Shown here in pieces: positions 60,601 through 64,000 of a DNA stretch of 64,000 bases (its first letter is position 1; every line of letters begins with the position of its first letter). Where the stretch lies: positions 2,439,790 to 2,503,789 of the forward strand of contig JAKZAP010000021.1 in NCBI GenBank assembly GCA_023053575.1, read 5' to 3'. This DNA comes from Branchinecta lynchi. Lineage: Eukaryota; Arthropoda; Branchiopoda; Anostraca; Branchinectidae. A model generated the notes under the pieces. It saw only the letters and a program-made list of their open reading frames with translations. It was not told the origin of the DNA and did not search any database. The position numbers and the translations under genes are program-made.

Positions 60601-61658
60601 AAAAATTCAAGCTTCCTGGCTCCACTGTTCGCAAACCTGCCTGTCAAGCGTCTTTTGTCCGCGTTTTCCGACATTAATGTCCCTTAAACGACGAAAGTCC
60701 TCGTGACGGATGTTCAAATTTCACTATACATCGGAGAAATGTTTGTTTTTACCAGGTCTGGTTGCGTTGCGTCTCGAATCTAGCTAAATGAGGTGAGAAA
60801 TAGTCGAGGCTAGCTTGACAGAGAAAAGCTGTGGGTTGAACGTAGTGTAAAAGGTTCTAGAGTCTAGTTACAGTAGTTAGAGCATGCATTAATGCAGACT
60901 TCTGTAAGTGCAGTAAATAAAACACAAAAATTACAGCCAGTCTAGGGGGGGGCGATCGCCCCCCCCCCTGGATCCGCCCCTGAAGCTTAGCTAGGTTTTG
61001 ATTATCTAGTTACTATCAGTTCTGGCCAGGTTATTTCGGTTATGTTAAAGGCTACTGTTTGTCGGCAAGAAGGCGCTCCAAAGATTTCGTGAAGACGGCA
61101 TCATCCACTGACATTTTTGTGTGGATGGCATCAACAAGTTACTGTCAGTTCTGGCCAGGAAACATAAAATTCCGGTTCGGAAGCTAGGTCCACATCCATT
61201 GGTACTGCAGCCCACGACAATTTCGCCAGAATCCGGTTGAATTCTCGATCCAGTGAGAAAACAACCAGAACAAAATATCCAAATCTTCCGTTTCCGCGGA
61301 TTATGACTGAACTACTTTTTCGAACGAGGAAATGAAGCAAAGATATAAAATCAGCATGTCTCCAATGCTATAAAATCAGCATGTCTCCAAACTTAATTTC
61401 GGACGAATTATTCATTCAGGCTGAAAACTATACAACCTAATTCAACCCCTACGTTTTAGTGGCGGGAGACGGGGCTCTGCACTCACCCTATTCTGCATAT
61501 CGAACGGGACGTTCGGCGCACTTTGGTCCGTTGACTCCGTTATGTGGCTCTGCGACCGCGACAAGTTCGTCTCAGACGTCACCAGGAGAGAGCTTCTGCT
61601 TTCAGATCTCATGCTTTGCGTTGAGTGATGGTGGGACGCCTTCCGTTTTTCAGCCAAA
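33450..61658 (-). CDS. TMEM94: TMEM94 (ERMA), 3' eight exons
   Basis: Exons on the - strand: 61658-61487, 58068-57860, 50555-50381, 48367-48273, 46637-46513, 41840-41730, 37572-37316, 33624-33450. TMEM94 is a P-type-ATPase-like multi-pass protein of the ER; the human protein is reported as an ER Mg2+ uptake pump (ERMA). Visible: a Ser/His-rich cytosolic segment, the hallmark AKLPRGIKNIRPHIENVDNV and PLLVSLFTDCTPEA, LAVDPLYPQLC, LNSLPCALSFHRDEL, and six C-terminal helices (M5-M10) ending INEAIKRNEIR. About 438 residues are present; the N-terminal two thirds lie beyond the right edge. All borders are GT-AG and in phase except one junction that needs an unseen short exon. Introns are 3-9 kb. Convergent with the IR gene. 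Family assignment rests on recalled similarity to human TMEM94 along the full stretch and is firm. Confidence 0.92.
34038..34180 (+). repeat. Hammerhead-family arm fragment
   Basis: GAGGACCCTTGCCAAGAAGG, TAGCTCTAATAAAATGTAGC and GATTCGCAGTCAGC match 31262-31415 and, inverted, 46970-47090, forming a sub-family distinct from 32851-33218. Confidence 0.65.
34043..34096 (+). ncRNA. Hammerhead-like motif, core mutated
   Basis: GAGC (34049-34052), CUGGAGA for CUGANGA (34053-34059), stem II GGACC...GGACC partly paired, GAAA (34081-34084), UAUA, GCUC (34089-34092) pairing with GAGC. The A6 to G change should abolish cleavage. Within the last TMEM94 intron, antisense to the gene. Confidence 0.55.
34187..34577. 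mobile_element. Palindromic MITE with ~150-bp arms, TA duplication
   Basis: Ends CACTGTCAGAAGTTTCGTAA...TTGACAGTG flanked by TA on each side. Arms match almost throughout (TTTCACTTAGAAATAAAGTG against CACTTTATTTCTAAGTGAAA). Tc1/mariner-like, related by its CACTGT ends to the CACTGTAAAAA family. Confidence 0.85.
34741..35010 (-). mobile_element. MITE, family GAGCGTGTTCCA (copy 1)
   Basis: AGCGTGTTCCACCCTTTTAA, AATAGTAACTATTAGTTACT and TAGTTACCCC-type blocks, with GCATGAGGTCACGGATTCTG inverted relative to 40393-40693 and 49558-49861. Inner ATAGTTACTATT palindromes. Confidence 0.62.
35285..35665 (+). pseudogene. Degenerate LINE C-terminal fragment
   Basis: Frames broken at the C run near 35510: YRKLENLIKN...YRNLSQFVISRNKQANHPK and then LPPYQNVRNRPEGVVSSRVP, with weak likeness to LPPPYNNVRERQERAVYTKV in the LINE at 27455-28250. 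Too eroded to classify further. Confidence 0.45.
35990..36660. repeat. ~660-bp repeat, copy 2
   Basis: Closely matches 2548-3210, including TCTCTGTGATATTTCAAAGC and GTTTTTGAATTTCCTGCCAC. It runs directly into the LINE fragment, so it may be the upstream part of the same retroelement. Confidence 0.75.
36660..37158 (+). pseudogene. LINE ORF2 C-terminus with zinc knuckle
   Basis: Encodes EMLADTLPIGARRRYIGNFR, then CPMCGCENESLVHVVCEC and WRKEQYGVKEFDEEWLIRVV to a stop at 36928. The CxxC...H...C motif is the LINE C-terminal zinc knuckle. A 3' UTR ends in (CTAT)n at 37137-37157, a tail typical of some non-LTR families. Together with 35990-36660 it may form one 5'-truncated copy. Confidence 0.75.
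37316..37572 (-). CDS. TMEM94: TMEM94 exon (M8-M9)
   Basis: Acceptor CGTTTATAG, donor CTTGT|GTAGGT. Encodes KSRTLSANVTYEQCIYVYPL (luminal loop), ...ELELAWFKAQHYACVFFVLY with helix FFVLYIIVISFCFV, then RYKHFWQSNPFRNRLWIGMC entering the next helix. Human TMEM94 has the matching RTKPLWRKSPLTNLWW. The donor lies after GT of a Val codon, the only phase that joins in frame to FGLHW. Confidence 0.9.
37595..38035. repeat. AAAGGACC-type fragment and low-complexity intron
   Basis: ACTATTTACTATTTATTTTC...ACATTGGCTGTTTTACGCC is a member of the family at 42250-42630. A T run at 37831-37841 follows. Nothing else recognised to 38035. Confidence 0.4.
38260..38530 (-). repeat. Relative of 5160-5400 carrying a hammerhead-like motif
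   Basis: CGGGAGGACAACCGCC, TCAGCGCAGACAGAAAAT and GCGAGCCACTCACC-like ends align with 5160-5410, so both are copies of one retroelement end. Confidence 0.62.
38322..38370 (-). ncRNA. Hammerhead-like motif, perfect GC stem II
   Basis: - strand: CTGAAGA (about 38354-38360), A, stem II GGGAGG/CCUCCC (six pairs) with loop CGGUUGU, GAAA (38331-38334), UAUU, AGCC. Core CUGANGA and GAAA are intact and AUU is an allowed NUH triplet, but stem I (GCG against AGC) does not pair well. It lies on the sense strand of a TMEM94 intron. Confidence 0.52.
39060..39403. other. Intron sequence, nothing recognised
   Basis: A (TTTA)n stretch at 39070-39090 starts a T/A-rich segment; the 66-residue ORF at 39154-39354 shows no family motif. 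Confidence 0.35.
39404..39785. mobile_element. hAT-type MITE with internal GATTCGAATCC repeats
   Basis: Ends CAGAGATGGGCGAATCC...GGATTCACCCATCTCTG; flanks ATTGTATG and ATTGCACG agree at 6 of 8 positions. About ten GATTCGAATCC-type palindromic words (TTCGAATCC, GATTCGAA) fill the interior. Confidence 0.75.
40393..40693 (+). mobile_element. MITE, family GAGCGTGTTCCA (copy 2)
   Basis: CCACCCTACTTACCGTAGTT...GCATGCCGTCACAAATTCTG...AATATCATGCAACGGGC...AGGGTAGAACACTCTC matches 49558-49861 in order. Confidence 0.72.
40717..41175. mobile_element. TTAAAGG-ended TIR element with tRNA-like segment (copy 2)
   Basis: Ends TTAAAGGAACAGAAAACTTG and ATGTGTATGTGCCTTTAA; colinear with 29820-30255, including the GTAGGAATCGAACGCATGCC block (T-arm-like on the - strand: GCGTTCGATTCC, an exact B-box match). 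Confidence 0.72.
41636..41697. repeat. MITE fragment, family CACTGTAAAAA
   Basis: GATTAATCCCTGTAGCAAAT...ATAAGCTTTTTACAGTG is one terminus only, ending 32 bases from the TMEM94 exon at 41730 (just past its donor on the gene strand). Confidence 0.7.
41730..41840 (-). CDS. TMEM94: TMEM94 exon (M7)
   Basis: Acceptor CTCCGTTTAG, donor GTCTTG|GTAAGT; 37 codons in phase 0: LIGFIIWCYGGKFLPSMLVV and VLLYALCTMGFCWDIVL. Corresponds to the human segment LLCFLLKFSLTISSCLICFG. One membrane helix. Confidence 0.87.
42117..42165 (+). repeat. LINE scrap
   Basis: TTCAATTTGTTTAAAAATAC-CCTCAAGGACGAAGCCGACA is also found, inverted, in the LINE fragment at 44866-45045. Confidence 0.5.
42250..42632. mobile_element. 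AAAGGACC-ended TIR repeat, best copy
   Basis: Ends AAAGGACCCGTCTTACCTAT and TAGTGCGAGGGGTCCTTTAA. The interior has CCCGGAGACCCCAATTTCGT, CGACGGTTGTCTGCGAGAAA and AAACCGTGGGCTATTGTTGA, repeated in the copies at 30520, 48475 and 50041. Class unknown; no clear duplication at the borders. Confidence 0.68.
43069..43337. mobile_element. MITE, family GAGCCTCGTTTTTG (copy 2)
   Basis: Ends GAGCCTCGTTTTTGTTGCAA...GTGCAACAAAAACGAGGCTC. The interior is inverted relative to 23027-23322. Confidence 0.8.
43610..44860 (-). repeat. Composite repeat with 137-bp tandem array (array 4)
   Basis: Mirror image of 21020-22050. GACGGGATCCCAAAAATTAA and CTTCGCCAGATCCAGTC open it; the tandem part 43790-44620 has six units. 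The period is exactly 137 between 44206, 44343 and 44480 (word AACTTNAA). It closes with TTTTGATGAAAC-like, (CGGA)n at 44776-44800, GATGTCATAGGTATCCCTCC and TTCTGGGATCCCAAAA. Lies in a TMEM94 intron. Confidence 0.8.
44866..45045 (-). pseudogene. LINE C-terminal fragment
   Basis: - strand: YHSFIRPLIEYACQVWHPGL, TQNQSSKI, stop, KIQKRCLRIILGNKFV. Same domain as IRPLMEYACAVWHFGLT in 27455-28250 but a different sequence, so another LINE family. Confidence 0.75.
45585..45645 (+). repeat. LINE 3' tail (GCGAATAAATT)
   Basis: GTACTCACCAACTTTGGTTT...GCGAAAGTGTGAGCGAATAA resembles 20925-21005. Confidence 0.6.
45646..46512. other. Intron stretch, mostly unassigned
   Basis: Contains two short TAAGTAAGTAATTTATTT segments (45746-45765; inverted 46420-46440) with AAGCGGAGTAA/TTACTCCGCTT, as also at 18735-18790, 9945-9985 and 38600-38650. 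These look like tails of a further retroposon family. Otherwise nothing recognised. Confidence 0.4.
46513..46637 (-). CDS. TMEM94: TMEM94 exon (M6)
   Basis: Acceptor TTTTTTCATAG, donor TCGAAGGAG|GTATCT. Encodes QSLWLSFVIVPLLALSLLGL and PTDPEILKEPTEKLPRSLSK E, matching human ILWLSCFCYPLLSISLLGKP. Phases 1 in and 0 out join both neighbours. Confidence 0.9.
46805..46945. repeat. Fragment of GGCGTATTC-ended element
   Basis: AAGGCGTGTTCTCGCTGTTC, CCCGAGGACTCCACTTGA and GAGTCCCCACGGACGGGGAA match the left half of 54531-54917. Confidence 0.62.
47034..47090 (-). ncRNA. Hammerhead-like motif in TMEM94 intron, sense strand
   Basis: - strand: TTGAGC, CTGAAGA (47071-47077), stem II GG-A-CC-C-UU / AA-U-GG-CC with loop GCCAAG, GAAA (47046-47049), UAGA, GCUC. 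Stem I GAGC/GCUC is perfect. The cleavage triplet reads AGA instead of AUA (U16.1 lost), so cleavage is unlikely. It would be transcribed within the TMEM94 pre-mRNA. Confidence 0.6.
47594..47972. mobile_element. Harbinger-type MITE (copy 1)
   Basis: Ends AGCCGCTTTCCCACTGAGCG...CGTCAGTGTGAAAGCGGCT flanked by TAA (47591-47593, 47973-47975). GCGTCGCG and TTGCGTAGCG-type words fill it. Confidence 0.85.
48273..48367 (-). CDS. TMEM94: TMEM94 exon (M5)
   Basis: Acceptor CATGCTTCAG, donor ATCATCTG|GTAAGT. Encodes NVMQFWTCCCSSITFMHVIS and ALVMLPPILSSG, aligned to human LLQCQLTLVVIQFLSCLVQL-PPLL. The exon needs two bases of a preceding codon, but the exon at 50381-50555 ends in phase 0, so a short exon is missing between them. 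Confidence 0.85.
48475..48860. repeat. AAAGGACC-family and composite-repeat fragments
   Basis: 48475-48690 matches 42250-42480 (GTACGGTACATTTTAACC). 48686-48845 matches the opening of the composite repeat at 43610 (GACGGGATCCCAAAAATTCA). In this arrangement the two families abut, as also at 31150. Confidence 0.6.
48935..49300. repeat. Three tandem ~115-bp units
   Basis: Near-identical units starting around 48950, 49085 and 49220: CGGAGAGGCAATGGCACTTA, TGCTGCGGAGAGACGGTTAG, TTTTCTCGGCCGATTTTCTC, TCAATTCCGGCCGGAAGTTA, CGCATTCAAGTGCTCTTTGG. The high identity suggests recent duplication. Confidence 0.75.
49558..49861 (+). mobile_element. MITE, family GAGCGTGTTCCA (copy 3)
   Basis: Ends GAGCGTGTTCCATCCTACTT...AGAAGGGTGAAACACGCTC; inner AATAGTAACTATTAGTTACT. 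Best-preserved of three copies. Confidence 0.78.
50041..50330. repeat. AAAGGACC-family fragment (inverted)
   Basis: TTAAAGGACCCCTCGACTAT...AACCCACGGTTTTGGCTGTT...GGGGTAGAATGTACCGTACG is the inverse of 30520-30910, stopping about 50 bases from the TMEM94 exon. Confidence 0.65.
50381..50555 (-). CDS. TMEM94: TMEM94 exon (cytosolic, before M5)
   Basis: Acceptor CACCTATTCTAG, donor CTTGAG|GTAAAA. Encodes (S)LAVDPLYPQLCQSNPAFEL, ...SPVEISRRLNSLPCALSFHR and DELSSLLHLILE. The human counterpart reads IALDPLYP and LNSLPCSLTFRQEE. The split Ser codon AG|C confirms the join to 57860. Confidence 0.92.
50596..50975. mobile_element. Harbinger-type MITE (copy 2)
   Basis: Ends GACCGCTTTCACATAACGCG...TCAGTGTGAAAAAGGCT with flanking TAA (50593-50595, 50976-50978). 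Internally inverted relative to 47594-47972. Confidence 0.83.
51085..51463 (-). pseudogene. LINE C-terminal fragment with (GAAT)n tail
   Basis: - strand frame: TNLLSNEDICHLLCDCRELR, GLREEIFGLGG...FLRLAFKHRKDFF, stop at 51257. The H-x-x-x-C-x-C spacing resembles the LINE zinc knuckle with its first CxxC missing. The tail ATGAATGAATGAATG at 51090-51104 marks the 3' end. Confidence 0.65.
51480..51807. mobile_element. MITE with CCCTAGGTTCACA ends
   Basis: Ends CCCTAGGTTCACACAGACGT...TTTGTGAACCTAGGG; interior AATCGGCGATTTCTGC against GCGATTGAAAAATC. Flanks are TAA and AAC, so a clean duplication is not seen, but the ends resemble the Harbinger-type CCCCTGGTTCACAC. Confidence 0.72.
51810..52700. 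other. AT-rich intron stretch, nothing recognised
   Basis: No repeat partner within the window and no exon-like block; the 97-residue ORF at 51760-52053 lacks any motif. Confidence 0.35.
52706..52840. mobile_element. Palindromic MITE related to CACTGTAAAAA family
   Basis: CACTGTAAAAAGTTTTTCCG...GGAAAAACTGTTGACAGTG; arms share GATTAAGGTTAGCTGCAGTA against TACTGCAGTTAACTTTAATC. Confidence 0.78.
53250..53944 (-). pseudogene. LINE C-terminal fragment with (GAT)n tail
   Basis: - strand: GLSVNISKCQYLKFNSPKD, WLGMFIAQSLKKICDNAVSA, SVCNLSGIFGILRLKDLKRI, then after a stop CKFLLYLPQRYRNSRITATF and HLGRRFFRPD. Matches the thumb region of the RT LINE at 24170-25333 in layout, and the copy at 61715-62411 closely. 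Tail (ATG)n at 53249-53265. Confidence 0.8.
53951..54228. mobile_element. TAGTAG-rich MITE (copy 3), left end cut
   Basis: GTACTATGAAGTAGTACGAA...CATTTTTCATCGGG, inverse of 7454-7757 and followed by TA. It abuts the LINE remnant at 53944. Confidence 0.73.
54455..54985. mobile_element. Hammerhead-family arms split by a GGCGTATTC element
   Basis: Outer arms TTGAGCCCAAGCAGACTTTG (54475) and GAAGTATCCGTTGTATACAT (54935) belong to the family at 32851-33218, without its ribozyme core. Between them, 54531-54917 is a separate element with ends GGCGTATTCCTGCCGTTCCC...GGAACGGCGAGAATACGCC and TATA at both sides. Confidence 0.65.
55140..55990. other. Intron sequence with (TAA)n and unassigned GC-richer part
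   Basis: TAATAATAATAATAATAATT at 55146-55165 followed by TTTTATTTTTCACC may be the tail of a further - strand LINE. 55400-55780 is GC-richer, with CTTTTGCGCCGGC and AAGCGAATCC words and inverted CAAAGC/GCTTTG blocks. No similarity recognised. Confidence 0.4.
55990..56285 (+). repeat. Retroposon 3' end (ATAAAGAGT family) with internal insert
   Basis: AAACGCGCATTCGGGCTTTT, TATCAGCTACATGTCTAAAG, GGTTACAAAAGGTGTG, then ~110 unrelated bases (56090-56240), then AGCATGTAAAAGTTGGTTTG and AATAAAGAGTATTAAAC. Compare 18948-19040 and 31983-32125. Confidence 0.6.
56340..57790. repeat. Degenerate tandem array (CCGGATCCGGTTCGGAC unit)
   Basis: Repeating blocks GATCCGGTCCGGAC, CAAGTTTCATTC, TCCCCCTCCC and CGGATTCCCCC at spacings of about 90-150 bases, ending in GACCGACCGACAGACCGACG and AAACTGCGGTCACTATATAA. 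Layout (array then C/G-rich tetranucleotide run) parallels the 137-bp composite repeats. Confidence 0.6.
57860..58068 (-). CDS. TMEM94: TMEM94 exon (KLPRGI / DNVPLL block)
   Basis: Acceptor ATAATTTTCCAG, donor GATGCTAG|GTGGGT. Encodes AKLPRGIKNIRPHIENVDNV, PLLVSLFTDCTPEATEEMIQ, IMQDYGEIVCIIGSSSNPQN and VGAFMTGDA. This is the most conserved block in the window, almost colinear with human TMEM94. In P-type pumps this region corresponds to the hinge near the phosphorylation domain's end; TMEM94 lacks the standard signature here. Confidence 0.95.
58120..58340. repeat. Local ~110-bp direct duplication
   Basis: CTCCACACAGACTGAGGCCC, GGATCTTTGTCTGCCGAGGA, GCTAGGACCAACGAG and CTTGAACTTCAGG recur from 58250 (CACACAGACTGAGGTCCCGT, TTGTCTGCCGAGGAGCTAGA). 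Two tandem units in the TMEM94 intron. Confidence 0.75.
58340..59219. other. Intron sequence, nothing firm
   Basis: A G run at 58492-58503; the flanking text GGAATCTCGAG...GGAGGGATCTGAGTGAAACTTGCTGG resembles the neighbouring degenerate array. The rest (58660-59200) is AT-rich, with TATAGGA words also at 59340-59410 on both sides of the LINE tail. Confidence 0.4.
59215..59282 (-). repeat. LINE 3' end, same family as 24170-25333
   Basis: TTATTATTATTTATTCGAAT, CCTTGAAAATTTAAGAGTAA and TGTATAAAAAGGAACAA match 24182-24243. Only ~65 bases, inserted among TATAGGA repeats. Confidence 0.75.
59515..59790. repeat. 137-bp tandem array (array 5)
   Basis: Two units: TCCGACGAGAAAATGGTTTT, GTATTCAGAATGTCTTCTTA, CATCTAATCAACTTCAAATA, ATTCCGGACGAACTACTTAT. 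TMEM94 intron. Confidence 0.72.
60039..60331. mobile_element. TAGTAG-rich MITE (copy 4)
   Basis: Ends CCCGATGAAAAACTTGTAGC...AATTTTTCATCAGG, TA on both sides. Best evidence for TA target duplication in this family. Confidence 0.8.
60380..60982. mobile_element. hAT-type transposon, 603 bp
   Basis: Ends CAGGGGCGGATCCAGCC...CTGGATCCGCCCCTG with exact 8-bp duplication AAGCTTAG (60372-60379, 60983-60990). Contains G runs (60410-60430) near the left and C runs near the right end. No transposase. TMEM94 intron. Confidence 0.9.
61040..61440. other. TMEM94 intron, nothing recognised
   Basis: Contains a short direct repeat (TATAAAATCAGCATGTCTCC at 61346 and 61369) and CAGTTCTGGCCAGG at 61018 and 61145. 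No family assigned. Confidence 0.4.
61487..61658 (-). CDS. TMEM94: TMEM94 exon (Ser-rich cytosolic segment)
   Basis: Acceptor GTCTTTTTCAG, donor AATAGG|GTGAGT. Encodes LAEKRKASHHHSTQSMRSES, RSSLLVTSETNLSRSQSHIT and ESTDQSAPNVPFDMQNR. A low-complexity Ser/Thr/His segment, likely phosphorylated and poorly conserved, leading into the conserved AKLPRGI block; FDxxNR-AKLPRGI matches the human junction as recalled. Its first base completes a codon from an exon outside the window. Confidence 0.85.
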
Positions 61659-61714
61659 CTGAAAAAGACAGCAACAGGTAAAATCCAACGAATATCAGTG
61701 AGAGGATAATCCGC

Positions 61715-62411
61715 TTGATGATGACGATGACATTTTAAACGCCCTTAAGAAGAGGGAAATAGCGCAATACAAGATCTCACTCGCGATACGAGCGTAGTTG
61801 TACCTTCGTTCGTCAAGTTTTTGAATGCCCATGACGAATTGTGAATATGACCATTGAATGTACGCAAGTTTGAGTTTTAACTGTTATAGTTATGGTCAAA
61901 TTGACGATTGTGATTTATTGTATAGGCTATAGGCCATTGACGACACTGCTATTCGGCATGTCCGTAGAAAGTATTTTGAAATTAAACTGAATTGAATTGA
62001 AAACTGAACGAGACAAATAGCGCAATGTTGTTGATGGGATTTTAAACTCAGATCAGTTCGACTACTCAAAATTTCTTACAGTTATTTAGAGGCGAAAGCC
62101 TTTTTTCTTGCTTTGTATTATTAAGAGAAAGATAAGGAAAAAAAATACTGAGCTTTTAGTAATGTAGTGAATGCACAAGATAAAAAACTAAACATTAATG
62201 AAAAGATAAGGAACTATTCGGGTCTAAAAAATCGAATTCCTAGATGGAATGCGGAGCAATGGACAAGGGCAGAAACGTGAAGGTCCTGGACAATTAAAGA
62301 AAATTTTGCAGAAGAGACAGAGGGCAACAAAGTTGCAGTTATACGGGAATTCCTATAACGTCGAGGAAGGTGTAATAAAAATTTACAACATTTTAAATAA
62401 TAAGTCCTGAT
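61715..62411 (-). pseudogene. LINE C-terminal fragment, target of LTR insertion
   Basis: - strand: KCCKFLLHLPRRYRNSRITA, SLIVQDLHVSALVHCSAFHL and GIRFFRPE, stop near 62216. Tail GATGATGACGATGAC at 61718. A stretch 61775-62060 ending in GAATTGAATTGAA looks like a separate insertion inside its 3' UTR. The coding part stops abruptly at 62411, where an LTR begins. Confidence 0.78.
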
Positions 62412-62866
62412 TGTGAAGATCAAGGGTCGCCGATTAAGGCAACACAACCTGACGTCACGGTGGAGCTCCCTAGCCTACTGGCGTCTCCGACGCCGTCCCG
62501 TTAGAGACTCCAAAATATCGGCCTAAGCCTCGAGGTACCTTGAAGTACCAAGGGTTACAAAACAAGGTATTTTATTACTTTGATTGATCACACCATATAT
62601 ACATTACTTCAATACTTTATACTCGCAACTAGTTAACTCGGTACAAATACCAGCGGAACACTATCGTTCCCATACACAATTTACTACTAAAGATAACTAT
62701 TTCATAGTTATCTTTTCTAATATTATTCACTTTCTACTTTCTTGTGCATAATTTAATTTTAACCCAAACTTAACTATTTATTAGTTATTATTGATTTTCC
62801 ACACTTTTCTGACACTTCTTGTAGAATCACTCACGGCTTATTGCCGTTCTGCATAAGTCCGTGACA
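62412..62866 (-). repeat. 3' LTR of an LTR retrotransposon
   Basis: - strand reads TGTCACGGACTTATGCAGAA ... GATCTTCACA (TG...CA), 455 bp, with AATAAA in its second half. A polypurine tract TCAGAGGGAAGATA sits directly upstream (62867-62880), as expected before a 3' LTR. The neighbouring LINE ends at CTGAT, a possible 5-bp target copy; the partner copy is beyond the right edge. Confidence 0.78.
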
Positions 62867-62880
62867 TATCTTCCCTCTGA

Positions 62881-64000
62881 AGGAGGCGACTGCCTTATCT
62901 TTGCTTTAAAAATTCATCACTTATAACAAGTTATAACTTAAAGTCTTCCTTCACTGTTTAACAGAACGACAACTTAAACTTTCAACTCCATTTTCTCTAA
63001 TATTTACACGTATCCACTGAAACTCCCAGGTGATCGGACGGTGTCTTCCGTCCCGGTATCTTCCGTGGGACCTCTCTGGCTTCTTCTGGCCGCGGGGGAG
63101 TCTGTCCCCCTCTTCTCTCGGCCCAAAGAACAATATTTAGGTATTTCTGACCAACGGTGCTAGCTTACGCAACCTTGGGTCGATCAACACAACTGAAGGG
63201 TCTGTCGGCGACAACGGTATTGTAGGGATCGTTGCGTAGAATGGCCTTCTGCCAGCTACAGGGAGCAACCTCCATGGTCCAGGCGATGCGCTGAGCGACC
63301 TGCTCTGGGACCACGGTGGACTAGGACTTCTGGGTGTGTCCCTTGTCTGCACCACGAATAGGTTCCACGGTAGCTCCGGTGACTCGGTAATTTGCTTCCG
63401 GCGGGCAGCCGCCGCCCTCTCTCGCTCTACGACTCGATCTAGTGGAAGTAGCGGTAACGACTGCGGTCGAGTAACCGCCTGCGGCACGGCCTGTACTTGG
63501 TGTACCGGAAACGGCAAAAGGCGTCCGCCGTTTTGAGTACCTTGGGGTTGATTCAACCGCGAGAAAACAGAGGATTGCGGTCGAGTAACTGCCTGAGGCA
63601 CGGCCTGTACTTGGTGTACCGGAAACGGCAAAAGGCGTCCGCCGTTTTGAGTCCCTTGGGGTTGACTCAATCGCGAGAAAACAGAGGAAGTGGAACGGGA
63701 ATATGGGGTTTTGGATAAACCTCTCCCTTGAATACAGTTCCCTCGCCCACCTCTGTGCGTCCTCTTGGTAACCTTGGCGCTAGCCTGGTCACACGGGTTG
63801 AGGTTTACAGCAGCGTCGCTCTGCAACCCCGCTTGTGTCGCAAGGCTTGTTCCCCTGGATGCGCGCCTACGAGGATTTCGTCTTTGACGGTTCCCCCTTC
63901 GGCTCTGGGCGTGGGACTCCATGTTCGTCGGGTCCCTCGCCTGATTTTCGCTCGCGTCGCTGTTCATCGGTTGCACCGCCATCTCTTCGTCTAGTGTGTA
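62881..64000 (-). mobile_element. 3' internal part of LTR retrotransposon
   Basis: Lies between the polypurine tract and the right edge. An ORF (63982-63137) is Arg/Pro/Ser/Gln-rich: RRGNRQRRNPRRRAS, RTHRGGRGN, and a 38-residue tandem duplication starting SSVFSRL[S/N]QPQGTQNGG, ending PQAVTRPQ. It has no protease, RT or integrase motif and could be the tail of the polyprotein or an accessory ORF; its start may be outside the window. Not a TMEM94 exon, because it is contiguous with the LTR. Confidence 0.6.

Noticed and set aside
63137..63982. Host protein gene of 281 residues
   Set aside because: It is directly followed by a polypurine tract and LTR and carries a tandem duplication; retrotransposon origin is more likely.

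Overview
This is a stretch of animal nuclear DNA. Split coding exons with AG/GT borders sit in kilobase-sized introns, and the rest is packed with transposable elements. No prokaryotic signal (operons, ribosome binding sites, CRISPR) is present. The receptor gene at the left belongs to the ionotropic receptor (IR) branch of glutamate receptors, which is typical of protostomes. The closest fit from memory is arthropod IR93a, so an invertebrate protostome is likely, but the species cannot be named from sequence alone.

Two host genes converge. On the + strand, positions 1-20570 hold the 3' part of an IR-type receptor: seven exons, all joined in phase, running from the ligand-binding S1 lobe through M1, pore, M3, S2 and M4 to a stop at 20570. 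The 5' part lies left of the window. On the - strand, 61658 down to 33450 holds the 3' part of TMEM94 (an ER P-type-ATPase-like protein reported as the Mg2+ transporter ERMA): eight exons from a Ser-rich cytosolic segment through the conserved KLPRGI...DNVPLL region to six C-terminal membrane helices. The 5' part lies right of the window. Phase arithmetic shows one short TMEM94 exon is still missing between 48368 and 50380.

The 20.6-33.4 kb gap between the genes, and the introns, are mostly mobile DNA. There are fragments of several LINE families (one with reverse transcriptase motifs A, B and C intact), an LTR retrotransposon 3' end inserted into a LINE at the right edge, and two 1.4 kb hAT-type elements plus a 0.6 kb one with exact 8-bp target duplications. 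Several MITE families occur with 8-bp, TAA or TA duplications, some nested. There are tandem arrays of a ~137-bp unit, and long inverted repeats.

The most notable unlabelled signal is a set of hammerhead-ribozyme motifs (CUGANGA, stem II, GAAA, cleavage triplet). The best two are inverted with respect to each other inside a 368-bp insertion (32851-33218) with 10-bp target duplications, just downstream of TMEM94. Further decayed copies lie in introns and intergenic DNA. They resemble ribozymes known from Penelope-like retroelements. A second notable point is a MITE whose insertion duplicated the 5' splice site of a receptor exon.
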